64,000 nucleotides of DNA from Gordonia crocea (GCF_009932435.1 NZ_BJOU01000001.1:1612001-1676000); one strand, 5' to 3'; counted from the first letter of the stretch, positions 10,601-18,739 are shown. The notes: generated from the letters alone by a model not told the origin. A program made the numbers and translations.

Positions 10601-13600
10601 CGGCTCCTCCGGGGTGTTGGCCACGGCCGCCCGGACCATCCTGCGCCAGCTTGGTCTCGACGACACCGCCACGGGCGCCCTCGACGTCGACGAGGAGGCC
10701 GCAGTGTTGGCCGACCGGGTCGCGGCCGAGCTCGGCTCCGACTGGGCGCGGACCGTCACCCCGGCCTTCGACGACCGCCGTGCGGTGCTGATCGACGACC
10801 GGTGGGCCAGTGCCCGCACCGATTTGGCACAACTGTGGCTGGTCGGTGCCGACGAGTTGGGCGCCGAATTCACCGAGCGCACCGAGGCGTTCCGCGGGGC
10901 CGGCCAGACGATCGCCGAGCATGCCGCGTGGTGGCAGGGCCGGGCGCTGGCGCGCAAGCACGACGTCCACGCGCGGGTCTTCGGTCAGATCGCGGAGGCG
11001 GCGCAGGACCCGACTCCCGGCGTCCACGCCGAGGACATCGCGGTCGTCACCGGTGCCGCCGACGGGTCGATCGCCGGATCGGTGGTCGCCGGGCTGTTGC
11101 GGGGCGGCGCGACCGTGATCGCGACGACGTCGCGGCTCAACGCCGACCGTCTCGACTTCTTCAAGAAGCTCTACCGGTCCAACGCCCGCTACCGGGCGGC
11201 GCTGTGGGTGGTGCCGGCCAACCTGGCCAGCTACGCCGACGTGGACGCGCTGGTCGAGTGGATCGGCGACGAGCAGTCGCAGACCCTCGGCGGGGCGACC
11301 GAGGTCACCAAGGCCGCGATGCGCCCGACGCTGCTGTTCCCGTTCGCCGCCCCCCGGGTGGCCGGCGACCTCACCGACGCCGGGGCACGCGCCGAGGCGG
11401 AGATGAAGGTGCTGCTCTGGTCGGTCGAGCGCATGATCGGCGGCCTGTCGGGCCTGCACGCCGACCACAACATCGACGCGCGGTTGCACGTGGTGCTGCC
11501 GGGTTCGCCCAACCGCGGCATGTTCGGCGGTGACGGCGCCTACGGCGAGGCCAAGGCCGCCCTCGACGCGGTGGTCACCCGCTGGTCGGCCGAGTCGTCC
11601 TGGGGTTCGCGGACCACGTTGGCCCACGCGTTGATCGGGTGGGTGCGCGGCACCGGCCTGATGGGCGGAAACGACCCGATGGTCGCCGCCGTCGAGGCCG
11701 CCGGCGTGCGGACCTGGAGCACCGAGGAGATGGCCGCCGAACTGTTGGCACTGTGCACGCCCGAACAGCGCGATGCCGCGGTGACCGCGCCGCTGCAGGT
11801 CGACCTGACCGCGGGCTTGGACCCGTCCATCGACCTGAAGGCGCTGGCCGACGCGGCCGCTGCGGATGCCCCGGCCGAGAGCGTCGAGACCGATGCGGTC
11901 CCGGCCGCTGATGCCATCGACGCCCTGCCGTTCCCGGCCCGGGCGCCGGAGGATGCGCCGGTGTCTTGGCCCGAGGTCGGGGTGAAGCCCGAGGACCTCG
12001 TCGTCATCGTCGGCGCGGGCGAGGTCGGGCCGTACGGCTCGGCGCGCACCCGCTTCGAGATGGAGGTGTCCGGCGAGTTGTCGGCGGCCGGCGTCGCCGA
12101 GCTCGCCTGGAGCACCGGGTTGATCACCTGGGAGGAGAACCCTAAGCCGGGCTGGTACGACGCCGAGACCGGCGACGCGGTGCCCGAGTCGCAGATCGCC
12201 GACCGCTACCACGACGAGGTCGTGGCCCGGTGCGGCATCCGGCGCTACGGCGACGACGGGGCGATGATCGACAACTCCTCACCGTTGTTGGAGTCGGTCT
12301 TCCTCGACGAGGACCTGACGTTCACCGTCGCCTCCGAGGAAACCGCGCGGGCCTTTGCGTCGGCCGATCCCGAGCACACCCGGATCGCCCCGGTCGCCGA
12401 CACTGGCGAGTTCACCGTCACCCGGTTGGCCGGAACCGAGATCCGCGTGCCGCGCCGGTTCGAACTCAGCCGTACCGTCGGCGGCCAGATCCCGACCGGT
12501 TTCGACCCCGTGCGTTGGGGTGTGTCGCCGGATATGGCGAGCTCGATCGACCGGGTCGCGCTCTGGAACCTCGTGGCCACGGTGGATGCGTTCCTCTCCA
12601 GCGGGTTCACCCCCGAGGAGCTGATGCGCTGGGTGCACCCGACCTTGGTCGCCAACACCCAGGGCACCGGTATGGGCGGGATGACCTCCATGCGGTCGCT
12701 GTACGTGGACACGCTGCTGGGCGAATCCAAGGCCAACGACATCCTGCAGGAGGCGCTGCCCAACGTCGTCGCGGCGCACGTCGTGCAGTCCTACATCGGC
12801 AGCTACGGCTCGATGATCCACCCGGTCGCCGCCTGCGCCACCGCCGCCGTTTCGGTGGAGGAGGGTGCGGACAAGATCCGGCTGGGCAAGGCGTTGTTCG
12901 CCGTGACCGGTGGCTTCGACGACCTCGGTATCGAGGGCATCGTCGGGTTCGGCGACATGTCGGCCACCGCCGACTCCGCGGCGATGGCCGCGCGCGGGAT
13001 CGACGAGCGCCGCTCCTCGCGGGCCAACGACCGCCGGCGCGGCGGATTCGTCGAGTCGCAGGGCGGTGGAACGGTCCTGTTGGCGCGCGGCGATGTGGCG
13101 GCGCAGTTGGGCCTGCCGGTGTTGGGCGTGGTCGCCTTCGCGCAGAGCTTCGGCGACGGGGTGCACACCTCGATCCCGGCTCCGGGCATCGGCGCGCTCG
13201 GTGCGGCCCGCGGTTCGGCGGAGTCGCCGCTGGCGGTGGCGCTGCGCGAATTGGGTTGCGGCCCAGACGATGTCGCCGTGGTCTCCAAGCACGACACGTC
13301 GACCAAGGCCAATGACCCGAATGAGTCGAAACTGCACGAACACCTCGCCTCGGCGATCGGGCGCAGTAGCGGCGCGCCGCTGTTCGTGGTGTCGCAGAAG
13401 GCGCTCACCGGTCACGCCAAGGGCGGTGCTGCGGCCTTCCAGCTGATCGGGCTCTGCCAGGTGCTGAACTCCGGGCTGATTCCGCCGAACCGAAGCCTCG
13501 ACTGCGTCGACGACGCGCTCGAGCGTTACGAGCACCTGGTGTGGCCGACGAGTCCGTTGGCGATGGACGGTCGGTTCGAACTGAAGGCGGGTCTGCTGAC

Positions 13601-13904
13601 CTCCCTCGGGTTCGGGCACGTGTCCGGTCTGATCGCCGTGGTGCACCCGGAGGCGTTCATCGCCTCGCTACCGGAGTCGGAGCGCGAGGCCTACCGCGCC
13701 CGCCGCGCCGAGCGGCTGCGCGACGGTCGGCAGCGGATCCTCCAGGCGATGTGCGGCGGGGACCCGGCCTACCGCCGGCCGTCGGGCCGGCGGTTCGACG
13801 ACACCGCCGCCCAGGACGAGGGGGCCCAGGAGGCGGCGCTGCTCCTCGACGACGAGGCGCGCCTCGACGCCGACGGCGCATATCGGACGGGCTGCCACCG
13901 GTGA
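4647..13904 (+). CDS. fas: Type I fatty acid synthase, multifunctional
   Basis: A 3085-residue FAS-I that builds C16-C26 acyl-CoAs, the starting material of mycolic acids. Domains in order: acetyltransferase (GHSQG, Ser158), FMN enoyl reductase (from about 420), hot-dog dehydratase (DHNPIH, His1235), malonyl/palmitoyl transferase (GHSVGEYNA, Ser1444), an Ala/Pro-rich linker near 1755-1775, acyl carrier region with GVSSRRNQ (candidate phosphopantetheine Ser1819/1820), ketoreductase (Tyr2299, Lys2303) and ketosynthase (Cys2730 in VAACATA). Length matches mycobacterial FAS-I (about 3070). GTG 4647 is chosen because GAGGAG lies at 4634-4639 and homology starts there. Its stop overlaps acpS by four bases, so carrier and activating enzyme are co-translated. 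Confidence 0.98.
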   Translation: MTIDQEHTTARTDARRAPEALIDRIADGEAYAVAFGGQGTPWLPTLAELVIDAELHRHFEQILVASRRLLEPVAAELSMAAPDGFDPLRWVALLDAGDALDDGAGEADHGYLPDDTALRAAASSVPGILLAQLAALTSLRKQGLDTDQFPPSSVVGHSQGCLAVDSVRVGENLSDAPGEGALVALARLIGAAGTVVAARRGLGSAAAGSPMLAITNAAPTRVEEILADYRNEAAEGERGLPVVALRNGRRGVVLSGSPVHLAAVAARCEQIAAQESDERKRKLTGGAPFAPTFDPLDVSVAFHHPEMAEAVDLVVDWAQRSGLDPEWARRQAAAVLVDPVDWVAVVDEVNADGAKWVLDFGPSDVVTRLTAPLVRGAGIGVIPAALRGGQRNLFAPGGVPEVAHRWESFAPRLVELPDGRTVVDTAFTRLTGRSPMLLAGMTPTTVDPAIVAAAANAGHWAELAGGGQVTEEIFDANVARLTELLEPGRQAQFNALFLDPYLWKLQLGGKRLVQKARAQGAPIDGVIVSAGIPELDDAVALVDELVEAGLHYVAFKPGTVSQIRDVVRIAAEVPHHPVIVQIEGGRAGGHHSWEDLDDLLLATYAELRARANVVICVGGGIGTPERAAEYLSGRWSLAHDYPLMPLDGILIGTAAMATAEATTTPEVKQLLVDTVGCDDWIGAGHADAGMASGRSQLGADIHEVDNSASRCGRLLDEVAGDGDAVAARRDEIAEALSHTAKPYFGDVAAMTYEQWLRRYAVLAVGEREAVLPWADITWEQRFVQMLQRAEARLHELDRGEIAARFADAADPHGVIDRLVAAYPAAAADILHPADVAFFLDLCKTPGKPVNFVPVIDADVRRWWRSDSLWQAHDPRYRADEVCVIPGPVAVAGITVVDEPVGALLDRFEAELVGQLTQAGEPTTPVDARRRDLASQAGPITALLSVADVRWAGRIVPNPALRLGDPDRWEILGEDLAEHGPSGASLRRRGEDRFDLIVPIGATTTVIPLSVTAALLDGGAPIVGVDDAGAAMGEIVRIAAGGELADVAAAESGEPTARTDIDWNPDLAADHRGVTAASLPAPLATEPGLTVPDALVGLTWPSVFALIGAARTDAGAPVVEGLLDLVHLDHAIALTAPIPSNPATLTCTSTLRGVTDTTVGRVLTVDVELADGDSTVAVLHERFAIRGRLGSGELDDPVRAGGLPDDERDATRKFVRAATIAAPRSMNGFALVSGDHNPIHTDANAAALAGLGEPIVHGMWLSAAAQQVLSARDGRHGGAPRGIEGWTIRFLGMVRLGDQVAVRVDRVGLDRGRDVVEVTMKVDGELVAAATALLAAPRTVYAFPGQGIQSKGMGLAARARSSAARDVWDRADAHTREALGFSILAVVRDNPTTLVANGTTYHHPDGVLFLTQFTQVAMATLGVAQVAELREAGGFVENAITAGHSVGEYNALAACAGVLPLEAVLEVVFQRGEAMHHLVPRDATGNSDYRMAAIRPSQFGLADDEVDAFVSGIGQAVGEFLEVVNLNLRGSQYAIAGTVAGLKALETEIERRVAEFGGKRAFILVPGIDVPFHSTVLRDGVPAFRERLDALLPEHIDPAILVGHYIPNLVPRLFNLGREFITEIAELVPSEPLNAVLADFDSWSARPSELTRIVLIELLAWQFASPVRWIETQDLLFGPTGQGGLNVARFVEVGVKSAPTLSGLAANTLKLDRFAAADAEVLNFERDTAVLLAADEGAEPEPEVDVVESEGASATPAAAAAPATQAPAPAAPAASAGPRPDDLPFAPADAVRAVIAQWTKIRVEQIGAADTIEALCDGVSSRRNQLLLDIGAELGLGAIDGAAEAPLKALGESVNTLARGYRALGPVLTDAVGDQLRRIAGPLGKRPNYLTERVADVWQLGAGWATHAAVAVALGTRDGDSVRGGALGDLADGAVGNLAALDAVIDRAVQSVGAAHGIPVALPATGGEAGGTVDAAALGEFAEQVTGSSGVLATAARTILRQLGLDDTATGALDVDEEAAVLADRVAAELGSDWARTVTPAFDDRRAVLIDDRWASARTDLAQLWLVGADELGAEFTERTEAFRGAGQTIAEHAAWWQGRALARKHDVHARVFGQIAEAAQDPTPGVHAEDIAVVTGAADGSIAGSVVAGLLRGGATVIATTSRLNADRLDFFKKLYRSNARYRAALWVVPANLASYADVDALVEWIGDEQSQTLGGATEVTKAAMRPTLLFPFAAPRVAGDLTDAGARAEAEMKVLLWSVERMIGGLSGLHADHNIDARLHVVLPGSPNRGMFGGDGAYGEAKAALDAVVTRWSAESSWGSRTTLAHALIGWVRGTGLMGGNDPMVAAVEAAGVRTWSTEEMAAELLALCTPEQRDAAVTAPLQVDLTAGLDPSIDLKALADAAAADAPAESVETDAVPAADAIDALPFPARAPEDAPVSWPEVGVKPEDLVVIVGAGEVGPYGSARTRFEMEVSGELSAAGVAELAWSTGLITWEENPKPGWYDAETGDAVPESQIADRYHDEVVARCGIRRYGDDGAMIDNSSPLLESVFLDEDLTFTVASEETARAFASADPEHTRIAPVADTGEFTVTRLAGTEIRVPRRFELSRTVGGQIPTGFDPVRWGVSPDMASSIDRVALWNLVATVDAFLSSGFTPEELMRWVHPTLVANTQGTGMGGMTSMRSLYVDTLLGESKANDILQEALPNVVAAHVVQSYIGSYGSMIHPVAACATAAVSVEEGADKIRLGKALFAVTGGFDDLGIEGIVGFGDMSATADSAAMAARGIDERRSSRANDRRRGGFVESQGGGTVLLARGDVAAQLGLPVLGVVAFAQSFGDGVHTSIPAPGIGALGAARGSAESPLAVALRELGCGPDDVAVVSKHDTSTKANDPNESKLHEHLASAIGRSSGAPLFVVSQKALTGHAKGGAAAFQLIGLCQVLNSGLIPPNRSLDCVDDALERYEHLVWPTSPLAMDGRFELKAGLLTSLGFGHVSGLIAVVHPEAFIASLPESEREAYRARRAERLRDGRQRILQAMCGGDPAYRRPSGRRFDDTAAQDEGAQEAALLLDDEARLDADGAYRTGCHR

Positions 13905-14311
13905 CGGTGCTCGGCGTGGGGCTCGACCTTGTGTCGATCCCCGAGTTCAGCGAGCAGTTGCGCCAGCCGGGCACCCGGTTCACCGACGCTTTCACCGCCG
14001 GGGAGCGCCGGGACGCGCGGGCCGGTGCCGGTGATGCCGAGCGCTCCTTGGCGGCCCGTTGGGCCGCCAAGGAGGCGGTGATCAAGGCGTGGTCGGTGAG
14101 CCGTTTCGCACGGCGACCGGCGCTGCCGATGATCGTGCACTCCGACATCGAGGTGGTGACCGACAACTGGGGGCGTCCGGCGATCCGACTCTCCGGCGCC
14201 ATCGGCGACTACCTGGCCCAGGCTCGGATCCACGTGTCGTTGACCCATGACGGCGACACCGCGGCAGCGGTCGTCATTCTCGAGGAGTCCCTCGGCGACG
14301 ACGAGTCATAG
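13901..14311 (+). CDS. acpS: Holo-[acyl-carrier-protein] synthase
   Basis: A 136-residue phosphopantetheinyl transferase that moves the 4'-phosphopantetheine arm of CoA onto the FAS-I carrier domain. It shows the family's N-terminal GVGLDLVSI motif with the metal-binding Asp and the second motif LAARWAAKEAVIKA near residues 50-65. The GTG start overlaps the fas stop in the sequence GTGA, a typical translational coupling, which fixes the start. The fas-acpS pair is the standard order in mycolic-acid bacteria. It converges with the DUF222/HNH gene, with 13 bases between the stops. Confidence 0.95.
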   Translation: MTVLGVGLDLVSIPEFSEQLRQPGTRFTDAFTAGERRDARAGAGDAERSLAARWAAKEAVIKAWSVSRFARRPALPMIVHSDIEVVTDNWGRPAIRLSGAIGDYLAQARIHVSLTHDGDTAAAVVILEESLGDDES

Positions 14312-14324
14312 TCCCGGTCCCGGC

Positions 14325-15911
14325 TCAGGCGGCGAGGAGCCGTTCGAAGCCGGCTTCGACGAGCGAGCCCGGCGGTCGGGTCGACTGGCCGATGGGCGCT
14401 GGCCGCGTGCGGTGCATCCTCGGCGGTGGCCGGCGATCGGGTGGGGGATCGGCGGTGTGCCGACTACCGAGAAACGCCGCCGGGTTGTGCACCGGGTTGG
14501 TCGCGAAGGGCTGGTCGGTGCCGGCCGGTCGCCAGCCGATTCGCCCCTCGTCGGGCCCCTCGGTGATCACCGCGGTTTCCCACTGGCCCGGTTTGGTCCC
14601 GACGTTGCGGTTGTCGGGCCCGCAGGCACCCGTCATCTCGCTGACGTTCGTGTTGCCACCCTTGGCGAAGTCGAGTGCGCCGTGGTGGGCCTCGGTGCGG
14701 CTGAACGGCTCGGTACAGCCGGGTCGGGTGCAACCGAGGTCGGAACCGAAGATCGCGAGCCGTTGGGGCAGGGTGGCCAAGCGCTTGCCGCGCCAGAAGT
14801 CCAGGACCACACGTGTGCCTCCCTTGAACACCTCGAGGTAGGGGAGGGCGTCGGCAGCGAGGGTGATCAAGTCGCCGACCGGCACCATCGTTCCCGTCGC
14901 GGTGAGTGCCACGCCGGCCCGGCGGTGCAGATCCTCTCCGTCGACAGTGATCACCAGCTGCGATGGGATCCGGTCGGGCGGGCCATAGGCCTCGTGCCCG
15001 AGGAGCCAATCCAGTCCGAGCTCGAGGGCGTCCACATTGCGCTGGGCGGCGCTGCGCGCATCGCGCTGTACCGACTGCGAGAGGGTGTCGCGGTCGGCTT
15101 CGCCGAGCTCGGCGACCGAACCCGCCGGACTGCCGGGGTCTTCCGGGTTGTTCATTCCCGGCGCGGCCCAATTGTCCAGCAGGACTTCGAGTTTGGCGCG
15201 TGCGGCGGGTGTCAGCCAGCCGCTGATCCGACTCATGCCGCGGATGTCCTGAGGGCCCAGTGTCAGGCCGCGTTGGCGTCGGCGATCGGTGTCGTCGGTG
15301 AGCGAGCCGTCGGGATCGAGATGCGCGAGTAGTCGCGTGCCGATCGCGCGCAGGTCGACCGGGGCCATCTCCCGTGCCGCGGTGGCCATGATGCCGACCG
15401 CGGTGTCGACCTCGTCGGGCGGCGTGTTCCGCGGCACCTTGGCCATCACCTGCTCGATCTCGTGGACCGCCTCGGCCGAGATCATTCCGTCGGCGACCCC
15501 ATCGGCGACGGGCTCGCGCTTGGGCGGGAGCTTCTCCCCGGTCATCGACGTGAGGATTCCGATGGCCTGGGCCACCTCCGCCCGTCGATTCGCCGCCGAC
15601 GCACCCAACCGCTGCGCCTGGGCGTAGTACCGCTTGACCGACGTGTGCCCGGCGGTGCGGAACAGCTCGCGATCGGAGACCTCCACCAACAGGGCCGCGT
15701 TGGCGCCGTCGGCCCGTCGCCACGCGGCTTCCAGCGTCGTGACGGTCTCGAGGACCTGATCGTCGGGGGTCAGGCCCAAGGGCATCGCTGCGAGCCGGCT
15801 GATGGCCGCGTCGATGATCTGTGCGAGCCCGAGGGCGGTGTCGGGTAGGTCACCAGGTGCCGACGCGGCAGTATCGCTCATTGGATAATCGCTCGCTGGA
15901 TGATCGTTCAC
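14325..15911 (-). CDS. DUF222 / HNH endonuclease domain protein (13E12-repeat type), SOS-type promoter
   Basis: A protein of about 528 residues with an N-terminal DUF222 helical region and a C-terminal HNH nuclease motif (CTRPGCTEPFSRTEAHHGALDFAKGG-like region near residues 400-425, then a Cys/Asp pair at CGPDN). The family is common in Mycobacteriales and often multi-copy; its role is not settled. GTG 15911 is chosen because GGGAGGGGG lies eight bases upstream; a TTG at 15950 and an ATG at 15881 are alternatives in the same frame. A near-consensus LexA box lies just upstream at 15951-15966, so DNA-damage control is likely. A second family member is at 56287. Confidence 0.88.
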   Translation of the reverse strand: MNDHPASDYPMSDTAASAPGDLPDTALGLAQIIDAAISRLAAMPLGLTPDDQVLETVTTLEAAWRRADGANAALLVEVSDRELFRTAGHTSVKRYYAQAQRLGASAANRRAEVAQAIGILTSMTGEKLPPKREPVADGVADGMISAEAVHEIEQVMAKVPRNTPPDEVDTAVGIMATAAREMAPVDLRAIGTRLLAHLDPDGSLTDDTDRRRQRGLTLGPQDIRGMSRISGWLTPAARAKLEVLLDNWAAPGMNNPEDPGSPAGSVAELGEADRDTLSQSVQRDARSAAQRNVDALELGLDWLLGHEAYGPPDRIPSQLVITVDGEDLHRRAGVALTATGTMVPVGDLITLAADALPYLEVFKGGTRVVLDFWRGKRLATLPQRLAIFGSDLGCTRPGCTEPFSRTEAHHGALDFAKGGNTNVSEMTGACGPDNRNVGTKPGQWETAVITEGPDEGRIGWRPAGTDQPFATNPVHNPAAFLGSRHTADPPPDRRPPPRMHRTRPAPIGQSTRPPGSLVEAGFERLLAA

Positions 15912-15950
15912 CGGATTCACCCCCTCCCGCCTGCGCTTTAAAGCATGCAA

Positions 15951-15966
15951 TCGAACGTATGTTCAT
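15951..15966. promoter_or_regulatory. LexA (SOS) box upstream of the DUF222/HNH gene
   Basis: TCGAAC-GTAT-GTTCAT matches the actinobacterial SOS box TCGAAC-N4-GTTCGA at ten of twelve fixed positions, with the GAAC-N4-GTTC core intact. It overlaps a TAGTAT hexamer (minus strand, 15965-15970), so a bound repressor would block RNA polymerase. Confidence 0.65.
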
Positions 15967-16000
15967 ACTAGCGCATAAGGCTGACAAGCGTCGGGTCGAT

Positions 16001-16630
16001 TCAGTTTTCCAGCTTGTCCTGTTCGCGGAGGAGATAGCCGCCGAGCATCCGTTTGAGTTCGGTGACGGTGGCCTCGTGGTCCTGGCCGGTCTGGACCGAG
16101 AAGCTCAGCGCGGAGTACACGGTGTGGACCAGCAGCCGGGCCATGGTCTTGCGCCGCTCGCGTTGATGCGGGGTCAGCGGCGCCAGGATGTGTTCGAGGC
16201 GCTCGGCGAGCGCCTGCTCGTTGAGGACCGCGGTGGCCCGGGTGGCCGGCGTGGATTGCACCGCCAACCAGACCGCCCGGCGCGACGGGTCGTGCTGCCA
16301 CAGCGCGGCGAGGTGGTCGAGGAACCGTTCGAGAATATTGGGCCAGTCCAGCGAGGGGATGGCCGAGCCGAGTTCGGCCAGCTCGGCTTGGACGCCGACC
16401 GTGTCTTGCCGGTCCAACTCGCAGACGATCACGTACTTGTTGGCGAAGAACTGGTAGAGCGTTCCGATCGGGACGTCGGCGCGCGCAGCGATCTCCTCGC
16501 AGGTCATCGACTCGAATCCGACGTCGATGAGGAGCTGCCGGGCCACGGCGAGCATGGTCTCGAACTTGCGCCGGCTGCGCTCCTGGGTCGGCCGCCGTCG
16601 GGGGACCAGGGGAGTCAACGGGTCGCGCAT
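16001..16630 (-). CDS. TetR family transcriptional regulator
   Basis: A 209-residue repressor-type protein. The N-terminal helix-turn-helix is at about residues 41-62 (TCEEIAARADVPIGTLYQFF), followed by an all-helical ligand domain. ATG 16630 is chosen because the frame further upstream is antisense-like Arg-rich sequence and homology begins near MRDPLTP. It follows bcp on the same strand with 11 bases between, so the two probably form an operon. The ligand and targets are not evident. Its position near bcp and fas does not by itself make it FasR. Confidence 0.88.
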   Translation of the reverse strand: MRDPLTPLVPRRRPTQERSRRKFETMLAVARQLLIDVGFESMTCEEIAARADVPIGTLYQFFANKYVIVCELDRQDTVGVQAELAELGSAIPSLDWPNILERFLDHLAALWQHDPSRRAVWLAVQSTPATRATAVLNEQALAERLEHILAPLTPHQRERRKTMARLLVHTVYSALSFSVQTGQDHEATVTELKRMLGGYLLREQDKLEN

Positions 16631-16641
16631 GGCCGACGGGG

Positions 16642-17115
16642 TCAGATCTTGAGGTCGCGGCGCAGCTTGGCGACGTGCCCGGTTGCGCGGACGTTGTACA
16701 GGCACTGCTCTAGACGGCCGTCGGCCCCGACGACGAAGGTGGAGCGGATGACGCCCTGGACGACCTTGCCGTACAGCTTCTTCTCCCCGAAGGCGCCCCA
16801 CTCGGTCAGCACCTTCTTGTCCGGATCCGAGAGCAGCGGGAAGGTGAGGCCGTCGGCCTCGGCGAACCGGGCCAGCTTCTCCGGCTTGTCCGGCGAGATG
16901 CCGACCACCGCGAGACCGGCGTCGTTCAACTCGGCCAGGTTGTCGCGGAAGTCGCAGGCCTGCTTCGTGCAGCCGGGCGTCATAGCAGCGGGGTAGAAGT
17001 ACACGATGACGCGCCGGCCGGCGTAGTCGGAGAGGGAGACGGGGTTGCCGTGGGAGTCCGGGAGGGTGAATTCCGGCGCGGGATCGCCGACGGCCAAACG
17101 CGTGGGGGCAGACAT
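16642..17115 (-). CDS. bcp: Thioredoxin-dependent peroxiredoxin, BCP/PrxQ type
   Basis: A 157-residue peroxiredoxin that reduces hydrogen peroxide and organic peroxides with electrons from thioredoxin. It has the AhpC/TSA fold with the active-site motif YFYPAAMTPGCTKQACDF: Cys49 is the peroxidatic residue and Cys54 the likely resolving residue of the atypical two-Cys BCP group. ATG 17115 begins the homology; an in-frame extension upstream runs over the DUF3618 and transpeptidase genes and is spurious. TAGCCT at 17123-17128 lies seven bases before the ATG, consistent with a leaderless transcript. Confidence 0.94.
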   Translation of the reverse strand: MSAPTRLAVGDPAPEFTLPDSHGNPVSLSDYAGRRVIVYFYPAAMTPGCTKQACDFRDNLAELNDAGLAVVGISPDKPEKLARFAEADGLTFPLLSDPDKKVLTEWGAFGEKKLYGKVVQGVIRSTFVVGADGRLEQCLYNVRATGHVAKLRRDLKI

Positions 17116-17224
17116 GTGTTTGAGGCTAGCCGATCGGATCGCGCTCGGCGGGGGGCTGCGGAGTAGGCTCGAATCCCAGTTGACCTGACCACTGCGACCC
17201 GACCACACGAGAAGGAGATCTCCC

Positions 17225-17467
17225 GTGGCCAAAGACACAGAGCGCATCGAACAGCAGATCGCGCAGGCCCGCGAGGACTTGGCCTCGACGCTGGACCAAC
17301 TCGCCGATCGCGCGAACCCGCAGCGACTGGCCGATGACGCCAAGTCGCGCGCCATCGCCACCCTCAACACACCGGCGGTGAAGTACACCGTCGTCGGCGT
17401 GGGCGTGGGGTTCGCCGGGCTCGTGCTGCTGTCGATCATCCGCAAGCTCCGGGGGCGTCGCCGGTGA
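17225..17467 (+). CDS. DUF3618 small membrane protein
   Basis: An 80-residue protein. Residues 1-50 form an amphipathic, DUF3618-type helix (IEQQIAQAREDLASTLDQLA), followed by one membrane segment near 53-70 and a basic Arg-rich end. GTG 17225 is supported by GAAGGAGAT at 17211-17219. The stop overlaps the next GTG in GTGA, so it is co-translated with the L,D-transpeptidase; this suggests an envelope role, but no function is known. The equivalent mycobacterial locus also has a small membrane protein next to bcp. Confidence 0.85.
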   Translation: MAKDTERIEQQIAQAREDLASTLDQLADRANPQRLADDAKSRAIATLNTPAVKYTVVGVGVGFAGLVLLSIIRKLRGRRR

Positions 17468-18666
17468 TCGAGGTTCGAAACGCGGTGCGTGCCGCGGCCG
17501 TCGTCGCGATGGCCGGGGTCGTCGTCGTGGCCGCCGCCGGGTGTACCAAGGCGCCCTCGTATTCCGATCAGATCGACCGGGTGGGCGACTTTCAAAAGTC
17601 CGCGCTGCCGGCGGTGACGGTCACCGGGTGGGAGGGCAAGCCCCTGTCCGACCAGGCCGTCGGCGTCATGCCCGGCGCGCCGGTCGTGGTGGCCACGCAT
17701 GCGGGCGTGCTGACCGACGTCACGGTGTCCGGGCCCGACGGCACCGTGCCGGGCCGCCTCACCGACGACGGCCAGCGTTGGCAGTCGTCCAAGCCGCTGT
17801 CCTTCGGCGCGCACTACACGTTGACCGCGTCGGCCCGCGGCGTGGCCGGCGAACGGGCGCAGCAGGTGGCATTCACCACGAGTACCGCGTCGAGCTTCGC
17901 CTCCGCCTCGACCGTCATCAACGACGGCGAGACCGTCGGGGTCGGACAGACCGTCCCGATCAACTTCGACGCGCCGGTGGCCAACAAGCTCAACGCGCAG
18001 CGCGCGATCACGGTCACCACCGATCCGCCGGTGGAGGGGGCCTTCTACTGGCTCAACGACTCGATGGTCCGCTGGCGCCCCGAGCACTACTTCGCACCCG
18101 GTACCAAGGTGACGGTGGCGGTCCACACCAAGGGGATCGACCTGGGTGACGGGGTGTACGGCACCAACAACCTGTCGTCGCACTTCACCATCGGCCGCCG
18201 GTTCGTCGCGATCGCCGACGACAAGTCCAAGCAGATCGTCGTCTACATCAACGGCAAGCCGGTGCGGACGATGGCCACCTCGATGGGCAAGGACTCCACC
18301 CCGACCAACACCGGCGTGTACATGGTCGCCGAGCGGGTGCCGAGCGTCATCATGGACTCCTCCACCTACGGTGTGCCGGTCAAGTCGGCCGCGGGCTATC
18401 GCGAGGTCGTCTACAACGCGTCGCGGATCTCGTTCAGCGGGATCTACGTCCACGCCGCTCCCTGGTCGGTGGGGCAACAGGGGAACACCGATGTCAGCAA
18501 CGGCTGCCTCAACGTCAACGACGCCAATGCGCTGTGGTTCCGGGAGAACGCCAGGCGCGGCGATCTGGTGATCGTCAAGAACACCGTCGGCCCGCCGCTG
18601 CCCGGCGACGACGGTCTCGGCGATTGGAACGTCCCGTGGTCGGTGTGGAAGAAGGGCAACGCCTGA
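17464..18666 (+). CDS. Lipoprotein L,D-transpeptidase (LdtMt2-like), variant SNGC motif
   Basis: A 400-residue lipoprotein that should form 3-3 peptidoglycan cross-links outside the membrane. It has an N-terminal signal with lipobox AAGC (Cys27), two Ig-like domains, and a C-terminal YkuD domain with His330 (HAAPWS) and catalytic Cys348. The usual S/T-H-G-C motif reads SNGC here, so the conserved histidine next to the nucleophile is Asn. The C-terminal WxxPW-type tail of the LdtMt2 group is present (DWNVPWSVW). GTG 17464 overlaps the DUF3618 stop. A second, canonical paralogue is at 20485. Confidence 0.92.
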   Translation: MIEVRNAVRAAAVVAMAGVVVVAAAGCTKAPSYSDQIDRVGDFQKSALPAVTVTGWEGKPLSDQAVGVMPGAPVVVATHAGVLTDVTVSGPDGTVPGRLTDDGQRWQSSKPLSFGAHYTLTASARGVAGERAQQVAFTTSTASSFASASTVINDGETVGVGQTVPINFDAPVANKLNAQRAITVTTDPPVEGAFYWLNDSMVRWRPEHYFAPGTKVTVAVHTKGIDLGDGVYGTNNLSSHFTIGRRFVAIADDKSKQIVVYINGKPVRTMATSMGKDSTPTNTGVYMVAERVPSVIMDSSTYGVPVKSAAGYREVVYNASRISFSGIYVHAAPWSVGQQGNTDVSNGCLNVNDANALWFRENARRGDLVIVKNTVGPPLPGDDGLGDWNVPWSVWKKGNA

Positions 18667-18730
18667 TCCGCGTCGCGCGCACCCCCAGATAAGGCTGCTA
18701 CCAGCGGATTTCGTCTGCAGGCCGCAGCGG

Positions 18731-18739
18731 TGCTAATGT
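18731..18739 (+). promoter_or_regulatory. Extended -10 promoter element before tRNA-Lys
   Basis: TGCTAATGT is a TGN-TANNNT extended -10 element 20 bases before the tRNA. No good -35 hexamer is visible. Confidence 0.4.

Noticed and set aside
7530..12212. A 1560-codon open frame on the minus strand across fas
   Set aside because: It is antisense to FAS-I, rich in Arg/Gly/Val with no recognisable domain, and arises from the GC-biased third positions of the real gene.
16642..18477. Peroxiredoxin frame extended upstream to 611 residues
   Set aside because: The extension is antisense to the DUF3618 and transpeptidase genes; BCP homology starts at 17115.
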